Both the position numbers and the translations under genes were made by a program. Positions 13,118 through 17,990 of a stretch of 17,990 nt of DNA are shown here, piece by piece. The notes beneath the pieces were generated by a model. That model ran no database searches and was not told where the DNA came from. It saw nothing but the letters and a program-made list of their open reading frames with translations. The number at the start of each line of letters is the position of its first letter. Position 1 is the stretch's first letter. The DNA is from JBHAEC01 sp041855385 (GTDB lineage Bacteria; Bacillota; Negativicutes; Veillonellales; Veillonellaceae), in NCBI GenBank assembly GCA_041855385.1, contig JBHAEC010000033.1, positions 1-17,990 on the forward strand, in the 5' to 3' direction.

Positions 13118-14351
13118 AAGTAAGACATGGTACACCCAGTTCATAAAAAATGATGCCCAGGGAATGTTGCTCTGTGTAGTAATTTTAATTGTTATTGGCT
13201 GTATCAACGTATTTAGTGCTACTTTTGTAGAAGGTGTTGTAGACGGCAGAGACATGTTGGGGAGTGTAGGAAAGCACATGATTTTCTTGATTGCCAGTGT
13301 TTTTATAGGCTGGCTCGTTTATCATGTGGACTATCGATTCTGGCGGAATGAGAAGGTGAATATTGTCCTTTGTGCTTTTGTTATAGCGGGATTTTTGCTG
13401 GTTATTTTTACCGGCCCCGTCATTAATGGTGCAAAGCGATGGATAGTATTGCCCTTCTTGCCGATTTCCATCCAACCTTCCGAGTTTGCCAAATTGGTAG
13501 GTATAATTTGGGCAGCATCTTGTTTAAGTTATGATTTGGAAAAACGAAAAAAAATAACTTGGAACTCTGTTTTACAGATGTCTCGATACAAGATAATGTG
13601 CTTTCCTTCAAAATCTCTTTGGGCAGCGTTGGTATTCGCTTTTTTTACCATATTGCAACCGGATATGGGAACAGCAGTCATTATATTGGGCTTTGCGGGA
13701 TTGCTGCTCTTTTATAGCGGGCTGTCGTGGCGTGCGGTCGGGATATTGTCAGGAATTGGATTGCTCCTCGGCACATTTTTAGTTCTTACTTCTGAATATC
13801 GGCTTAATCGTATCCGAGCTCTTTATGACCCTTTTTCCAGTGCACAAGACTTAGGGTATCAAGGTGTACAGAGTATTATTGCGGTCGGATCGGGCGGTAT
13901 ACTGGGGCAGGGCGGAGCCAGCGGAGCCAGTAAATATTTTTATCTTCCCGAAGCTCATACAGATTTTGCTTTTGCCGTATGGGCACAGGAAACAGGTTTT
14001 TTGGGGGCTCTTGTAGTTGTGGCGGCAGTAGTGGGATTTACGTATCATTCTATACGCATCTCACTAAATGGAAAGGATTATTTTGCAACCTTGTTAGGAT
14101 TGGGGATCACCTCTCTTATCAGCTGCCAAGCTGTTTTTAATATGCTTATGGTTTGCGGAATAGCCCCGGTAACGGGAGTTCCGCTACCGTTTATCAGTTA
14201 TGGAGGGTCGTCCTTGGCAATGAACTGTATTGCTATAGCTTTGCTTACTCGTATAGCAAAGGAAAGCGACGTAGAGAAAAGCACGGCAAGAGCAGAAGTT
14301 CCTCTTCCGTCACTACGCGAGGAGACGAGAAGCCGTTTTAATTTAAAATAA
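13110..14351 (+). CDS. ftsW: SEDS-family peptidoglycan glycosyltransferase (FtsW-like)
   Basis: This 413-residue membrane protein with about ten spans polymerises lipid II into glycan strands, working with a class B penicillin-binding protein. SEDS signatures are clear: NGAKRWI (106-112), QPSEFAK (122-128), LQPDMGTA (182-189), the LGYQ-QSI-AVGSGG stretch (248-263), LPEAHTDFAFA (279-289) with the essential-type Asp285, and PVTGVPLPFISYGGSS towards the end. The YFYLPEAHTD form favours FtsW over RodA or SpoVE, but from sequence alone that assignment is not certain. GAGGAG lies nine bases before the ATG, within trmB. The segment between QPSEFAK and LQPDMGT looks slightly longer than usual. No mur/fts cluster surrounds it, so its genomic place is not the classical dcw operon. 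Confidence 0.9.
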   Translation: MNKSKTWYTQFIKNDAQGMLLCVVILIVIGCINVFSATFVEGVVDGRDMLGSVGKHMIFLIASVFIGWLVYHVDYRFWRNEKVNIVLCAFVIAGFLLVIFTGPVINGAKRWIVLPFLPISIQPSEFAKLVGIIWAASCLSYDLEKRKKITWNSVLQMSRYKIMCFPSKSLWAALVFAFFTILQPDMGTAVIILGFAGLLLFYSGLSWRAVGILSGIGLLLGTFLVLTSEYRLNRIRALYDPFSSAQDLGYQGVQSIIAVGSGGILGQGGASGASKYFYLPEAHTDFAFAVWAQETGFLGALVVVAAVVGFTYHSIRISLNGKDYFATLLGLGITSLISCQAVFNMLMVCGIAPVTGVPLPFISYGGSSLAMNCIAIALLTRIAKESDVEKSTARAEVPLPSLREETRSRFNLK

Positions 14352-14366
14352 GGGGGAAAACCTAAA

Positions 14367-15641
14367 ATGAAAGACTTTGTTGATGTAGATGAACGATTGC
14401 CCATAGGGACTATGCTTCCTCTCAGTATTCAGCACTTATTTGCCATGTTCGGTGCTACCGTATTGGTGCCGTTTTTGCTCAAAGTTAATCCGGCGACGGC
14501 ACTTTTTATGAATGGCATAGGAACAATTATTTACTTAATTATATGTAAGGGACGTATTCCTGCGTATTTGGGATCCAGTTTTGCTTTCATCTCCCCCGTT
14601 TTATCGGTTCTGGCTGTGCCGGGACTTGGTTATAATGCGGCGCAGGGAGGATTTATTGTTTTCGGTTTATCCTTTATCTTATTATCCCTGATGGTAAAGG
14701 CTATCGGAACGAAATGGATCGATGTTCTCTTTCCTCCTGCCGCTATGGGAGCTATTATTGCGGTAATTGGCCTTGAACTCGGCCCCGTAGCAACTAATAT
14801 GGCGGGGATTACGGGCGATGGCTGGAAGGATTTGGGCATGACGCATATGCAGGCGGTGACTCTATCCATGTTTTCCCTGTTGGTAACCGTTCTTTGCACT
14901 GTTGTTTTTAGAGGGTTTATGGCGGTTATCCCCGTTCTTTTAGGCGTGGTATCCGGCTATATTTTAGCCGTTTTTATGGGCGTTGTGAATTTCCAGGCGG
15001 TTATTGATGCACCTTGGTTTGCATTACCTACTTTCTATACACCTGTTTTTGATGTTAATGCCATTTTAATGATTATGCCGGCCTTATTTGTTGTATTTGC
15101 GGAACATGTTGGACATCTGGTGGTTACGGGAAATGTGCTTGGTCGTGATTTGATGGAAGAGCCGGGGCTACATAGATCTCTTTTGGGTGACGGTATAGCC
15201 AATGTTCTTTCCGGATTCTTTGGGGCTACTCCTAATACTACTTATGGTGAAAACATAGGTGTTATGGCTATTACACGCGTGTTTAGTGTGTGGGTCATAG
15301 GTGGAGCGGCTGTTATGGCTATCGTGTTTTCCTTCATAGGTAAAATTTCGGCTATTATCCATGGTATTCCCGTACCGGTTATGGGAGGCGTTTGTATCCT
15401 TCTGTTTGGTATCATAGCCGCATCCGGACTTCGCATGTTAGTGGAGAGAAAAGTGGATTACACCAGATCCAGCAATCTTATTTTTACTTCTGTTATTTTG
15501 ATTCTTGGTCTAAGTGGTGCTGTAGTTTCCATCGGACCGGTAGAGCTTCGAGGCATGGGGTTGGCTACGGTGGTGGCAATGCTTCTCAGCCTAAGCTTTA
15601 CAGTATTCAGAAAATTGGGAATAGCGAATAAATTCCTGTAA
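14367..15641 (+). CDS. uraA: Uracil permease (nucleobase/ascorbate transporter family)
   Basis: This 424-residue protein is an NCS2 transporter with 14 spans, importing uracil with protons. It carries SIQHLFAMFGATVLVP (20-35), GSSFAFISP in span 3 (69-77), FAEHVGH in span 8 with Glu246, and NTTYGENIGVMA in span 10 with Glu295; in E. coli UraA the matching glutamates bind uracil. Together these motifs mark uracil rather than xanthine or ascorbate specificity. AAGGGGG lies ten bases before the ATG. It begins 15 bases after ftsW and so has no room for its own PyrR-type attenuator, unlike the Bacillus uracil permease gene; control must come from the operon promoter or from elsewhere. pyrG lies 3 kb upstream. 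Confidence 0.93.
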   Translation: MKDFVDVDERLPIGTMLPLSIQHLFAMFGATVLVPFLLKVNPATALFMNGIGTIIYLIICKGRIPAYLGSSFAFISPVLSVLAVPGLGYNAAQGGFIVFGLSFILLSLMVKAIGTKWIDVLFPPAAMGAIIAVIGLELGPVATNMAGITGDGWKDLGMTHMQAVTLSMFSLLVTVLCTVVFRGFMAVIPVLLGVVSGYILAVFMGVVNFQAVIDAPWFALPTFYTPVFDVNAILMIMPALFVVFAEHVGHLVVTGNVLGRDLMEEPGLHRSLLGDGIANVLSGFFGATPNTTYGENIGVMAITRVFSVWVIGGAAVMAIVFSFIGKISAIIHGIPVPVMGGVCILLFGIIAASGLRMLVERKVDYTRSSNLIFTSVILILGLSGAVVSIGPVELRGMGLATVVAMLLSLSFTVFRKLGIANKFL

Positions 15642-15669
15642 ACGATCTTAATTTGAAAAGGAGGCCTTA

Positions 15670-16152
15670 ATGATTACCTATTTGATTATCGTCGGGGTGG
15701 TTTGTATAGGGCTGGAATTTGTCATTCCGGGGCTGGGGATTTCAGGCTTAATAGGGGTTATTTCCCTGCTATGGGCGTGGTTTATATACTTAGGGGCTAA
15801 TGCCTTTGCACTTGCCGTTGTGGCCGGAGCGACTCTGTGTGGCATTGCTCTTTTATGGGCACTGATTAAACTATTCCCCAATACCTCCTTGGGCAAAGCC
15901 CTTACTTTATCCTTGCGCTCTACTTCGGATAAGGGGTATACCAGCGTTGATACAAGAGCCGATTTGTTGGGACAAAGAGGGAAAACATTGACGGCGTTAC
16001 GACCTGCCGGCGTGGTACAGTTTGATAAACAGCACCTGGATGTAGTGGCAGAAGGTGGATTTATTGAGGTTGGCGCAGAGGTTGTGGTCATTTCTGTGAC
16101 AGGCGGACGAATTGTAGTTCGCCCCGTTTTAACAGATGATATAAATAATTAA
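15670..16152 (+). CDS. NfeD family protein (short form)
   Basis: This 160-residue protein has three membrane spans (about 2-20, 23-42, 46-66) and a soluble C-terminal OB-fold domain (about 95-155), with the family pattern GQRGKTLTALRPAGVVQFD, LDVVAEGGFIEVGAEVVVISVTG and VVRP. It lacks the N-terminal ClpP-like protease domain of long NfeD proteins. In Firmicutes short NfeD (YqeZ-type or YuaF-type) partners flotillin-like SPFH proteins at membrane microdomains. AAAGGAGG precedes the ATG. It lies 28 bases after uraA and 84 before floA, which fixes the partnership by context. Its direct molecular action is not known. Confidence 0.92.
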   Translation: MITYLIIVGVVCIGLEFVIPGLGISGLIGVISLLWAWFIYLGANAFALAVVAGATLCGIALLWALIKLFPNTSLGKALTLSLRSTSDKGYTSVDTRADLLGQRGKTLTALRPAGVVQFDKQHLDVVAEGGFIEVGAEVVVISVTGGRIVVRPVLTDDINN

Positions 16153-16236
16153 TTTTGGCATAGTATGAAAAAAGAACGAAGATATTCTCTATAGCCAAGT
16201 AGATCGTAACTGTACGAAGAAAAGAGGAGGACTGTA

Positions 16237-17232
16237 ATGTTAGAATTATTAGGTTCCGGAATTGTTTTAACGATGGGCTTGTTGGTATTCATTATTTTCT
16301 TTTACTTTGTTCCTGTAGGACTTTGGGTTTCTGCACTGGCAGCAGGTGTAAATGTTGGTATTTTTACACTTATCGGAATGCGACTTCGTCGCGTAGCACC
16401 GGATAAGATTGTACTTCCCTTGGTAAAAGCCAATAAGGCAGGACTTGATGTAAATGTAAATCAGTTGGAAGCTCATTATTTAGCCGGTGGTGATGTGGAT
16501 CGGGTGGTTGATGCTCTTATTGCGGCAGAAAGAGCTGCGATTCCTCTGACTTTTGAGCGATCTGCCGCCATTGATTTGGCCGGTCGCGATGTACTTGAGG
16601 CGGTGCAAATGAGCGTTAATCCAAAAGTGATTGAAACCCCTATCATTTCTGCGGTAGCAAAAAATGGTATTGAATTAAAAGTTCGCGCTCGTGTAACGGT
16701 GCGTGCCAACATTGACCGCCTGGTAGGCGGTGCAGGAGAAGCAACCATTATAGCTCGTGTAGGGGAAGGGATTGTTACGACAGTCGGTTCCTCTGAAGCA
16801 CATATTGATGTATTGGAAAATCCGGATCATATTTCTCGTACGGTTCTTAGCAAGGGGCTGGATGCGGGAACCGCTTTTGAAATTCTCTCTATTGATATTG
16901 CCGATGTAGACGTAGGTCGAAACATTGGAGCACAATTGATGACCGATCAGGCGGAAGCGGATAAGAAGATTGCTCAGGCAAGAGCAGAAGAAAGACGGGC
17001 TATGGCGGTAGCAAAAGAACAGGAGATGCGTGCTTATACACAGGAAATGCAGGCAAAAGTTGTAGAGTCTCAAGCAGAAGTTCCGTTGGCACTGGCACAA
17101 GCAATGCGCGATGGGAATATGGGCGTAATGGATTATTATAATCTTAACAATGTCATAGCGGATACTAAAATGAGAGAAACTATTGCGCAAGCCACTCCGG
17201 AAGATCTGGATGTACAAGATGACAAAGCATGA
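16237..17232 (+). CDS. floA: Flotillin-like protein FloA (SPFH domain)
   Basis: This 331-residue protein is the YqfA/FloA type. It has an N-terminal membrane hairpin or double span (about 1-50), the short basic RLRRVAPDKIV, an SPFH/band-7 domain (about 60-220) with QLEAHYLAGGDVDRVVDALIAAERA and KVIETPIISAVAKNGIELKVRARVTVRANI, then an Ala/Glu-rich coiled coil (about 235-285, DQAEADKKIAQARAEERRA). Proteins of this family oligomerise into membrane microdomains that gather signalling, secretion and wall-synthesis proteins. Length is standard. AGAGGAGG lies seven bases before the ATG. It lies between a short nfeD and an unknown membrane-anchored gene, in the same transcript as an FtsW-like gene. 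Confidence 0.96.
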   Translation: MLELLGSGIVLTMGLLVFIIFFYFVPVGLWVSALAAGVNVGIFTLIGMRLRRVAPDKIVLPLVKANKAGLDVNVNQLEAHYLAGGDVDRVVDALIAAERAAIPLTFERSAAIDLAGRDVLEAVQMSVNPKVIETPIISAVAKNGIELKVRARVTVRANIDRLVGGAGEATIIARVGEGIVTTVGSSEAHIDVLENPDHISRTVLSKGLDAGTAFEILSIDIADVDVGRNIGAQLMTDQAEADKKIAQARAEERRAMAVAKEQEMRAYTQEMQAKVVESQAEVPLALAQAMRDGNMGVMDYYNLNNVIADTKMRETIAQATPEDLDVQDDKA

Positions 17233-17286
17233 TATAAGTTCGTGTGCGGTAGAAGTTATATTAATGTTTACTAAGTAGGTGAAACG

Positions 17287-17808
17287 ATGGAAATACTTGG
17301 TTTTTTTATCCTGTGGATTGTGGCTCGCCTATTGGTACCGATTAAAAAAAGGAAGGCAGAGGTTCCTCCGTCTCCTCCGCAGGAAGATTCTCTGGGCACC
17401 TTACGAGATATCCTTAGAGAAATTGAAAAGGAAAGACGAAAGAGGGGCGTATTAAGGCCTGAAGAGACCTCTTTTGAACTACCGAGACGGAAAAGTTCCC
17501 GTCAGGAAGGAGAGGTGTACCGAGAAAAAGAGATAACATCGGATCCGGAGAATTTTGAAGGCCGGGAAACAACTATCGATTTCCATGAGAGGGTTCTTTC
17601 TGTCATGGACGAAGAGACTGTGGAGATTGAGGGATTAAAAAAGAAAAGATATTCGGAACAGAAATCTCTTTCGGCACAGAAAAAAAGGCGTATTCGATTT
17701 AGTCCGGTAGCGATAGAAAAGGGTATTATTTGGGCGGAGATTTTGCAAGAACCGAGAGCAAGGCGCCCCATTACGCATATTTTAGATGCAAAAGGTCGCG
17801 GAAAATAG
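17287..17808 (+). CDS. Membrane-anchored basic protein of the nfeD-floA cluster, unknown
   Basis: I do not recognise this 173-residue protein. Residues 1-18 (MEILGFFILWIVARLLVP) form a single membrane anchor, followed by KKRK, which suggests a cytoplasmic C-terminus. The rest is polar and highly charged: Pro-rich PPSPPQ (27-32), a predicted helix LGTLRDILREIEKERRKR (36-53), an acidic/disordered middle, and a basic C-terminal part with KKRRIRFSPVAIEKGIIWAEILQEPRARRP. That C-terminal WAEILQEPRA pattern looks conserved rather than random and resembles tails in small uncharacterised Firmicute proteins next to floA. The start has AGGTGA four bases upstream. It is the last gene before the terminator at 17836 and so probably shares transcript with nfeD and floA. 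Confidence 0.85.
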   Translation: MEILGFFILWIVARLLVPIKKRKAEVPPSPPQEDSLGTLRDILREIEKERRKRGVLRPEETSFELPRRKSSRQEGEVYREKEITSDPENFEGRETTIDFHERVLSVMDEETVEIEGLKKKRYSEQKSLSAQKKRRIRFSPVAIEKGIIWAEILQEPRARRPITHILDAKGRGK

Positions 17809-17835
17809 GGCGATAATAAAAGAGGATAAATGATA

Positions 17836-17875
17836 GGGCAACGGACAAGAAAAGTCCGTTGCCCTCGTATTTTTA
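17836..17875 (+). terminator. Terminator closing the floA unit
   Basis: Perfect 11-bp stem GGGCAACGGAC (17836-17846) and GTCCGTTGCCC (17854-17864) with a seven-base loop, then TCGTATTTTT. The T-run begins five bases after the stem, so termination may be less than complete. Confidence 0.85.
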
Positions 17876-17889
17876 TGATGAGAAAGGTG

Positions 17890-17922
17890 TTTTCTAAAAT
17901 TTCTATAGAATTTTTTAGAAAA
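17890..17922. promoter_or_regulatory. Nested dyad upstream of the last gene (operator candidate)
   Basis: TTTTCTAAAA (17890-17899) and TTTTAGAAAA (17913-17922) are perfect inverted repeats. Between them lies the perfect palindrome TTCTATAGAA (17901-17910), sharing nearly the same centre. It is directly followed by TAAAAT (17929-17934), a likely -10. A dimeric repressor or activator site is plausible. There are no GC pairs for a strong RNA hairpin. Confidence 0.45.
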
Positions 17923-17928
17923 GTAAGG

Positions 17929-17934
17929 TAAAAT
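17929..17934 (+). promoter_or_regulatory. Possible -10 element of the last gene
   Basis: TAAAAT lies 36 bases before the ATG at 17971, with the nested dyad in place of a recognisable -35. A second TATAAT at 17945-17950 also lacks a -35. The weak -35 region fits a regulated promoter, but the choice between the two is uncertain. Confidence 0.4.
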
Positions 17935-17970
17935 AAGTACCATGTATAATTTTTGAAAAGGAGTATCGCT

Positions 17971-17990
17971 ATGAAAGTCGTTAAATTGCA
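17971..17990 (+). CDS. Start of a gene cut by the window end
   Basis: ATG at 17971 with AAAAGGAG eight bases upstream begins MKVVKL and runs off the window. Six residues are too few to assign a family. The ribosome binding site and the promoter-like region before it support a real gene. Confidence 0.75.

Noticed and set aside
15678..16091. 137-codon antisense frame in nfeD
   Set aside because: Shadow of the nfeD reading frame; no ribosome binding site and Pro/Ser/Thr-rich content typical of antisense reading.
16675..17217. 180-codon antisense frame in floA
   Set aside because: Opposite the well-supported floA; Cys/Ile/His-rich composition and no initiation signal.
1..17990. CRISPR array, prophage, insertion sequence or integrated element
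   Set aside because: No spaced direct repeats, no transposase, integrase or phage genes, and base composition is even across the coding regions.

Overview
The window is ordinary chromosomal DNA from a low-to-mid GC Firmicute. The gene order (DUF1934-argS-pyrG), the unsplit two-domain CTP synthase, strong AGGAGG-type ribosome binding sites and consensus sigma-A promoters fit the class Negativicutes (Veillonella/Dialister/Megasphaera relatives). That placement is an inference from gene content and style, not a database match. I see no prophage, insertion sequence or CRISPR array, and every recognisable housekeeping gene is intact.

Layout. (1) 1-1681: the 3' end of argG overlapping a complete argH, closed by a strong hairpin. 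(2) 1682-3515: a 425-base stretch without a convincing gene, then potE (putrescine/ornithine antiporter) and a terminator shared with a convergent pair. (3) 3519-4926, minus strand: a two-gene unit made of a zeta-toxin/nucleotide-kinase-like protein with altered catalytic residues and a small two-span membrane protein. (4) 5132-7487, plus strand: cysE, a Cof-type HAD phosphatase, a lipoprotein cyclophilin and a small GIY-YIG protein. (5) 7514-11361: a new promoter, DUF1934, argS, pyrG and a terminator. (6) 11371-11520: tRNA-Arg(ACG) on the minus strand with a perfect consensus promoter and its own terminator, back to back with the pyrG terminator. (7) 11599-12295: ahpC with a promoter and a PerR-like operator candidate. 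(8) 12377-17875: a probable six-gene unit, trmB, ftsW, uraA, nfeD, floA and an uncharacterised membrane-anchored basic protein. (9) 17876-17990: a nested dyad, a -10 candidate, a ribosome binding site and the first codons of the next gene.

Several genes converge on arginine and ornithine: argG/argH make arginine, argS and tRNA-Arg use it, and PotE moves ornithine and putrescine. No ornithine decarboxylase is visible to supply PotE. The nfeD-floA pair is a known membrane-microdomain module; here it follows a SEDS cell-wall polymerase gene and a uracil permease gene and ends with an unknown single-pass protein that is a plausible partner.

The best candidates for something undescribed are the zeta-like protein with its small membrane neighbour (3519-4926) and the unknown third gene of the flotillin module (17287-17808). 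Regulatory candidates are the long potE leader with an 11-codon ORF overlapping the potE start, the PerR-like site at ahpC, and the nested dyad before the last gene.
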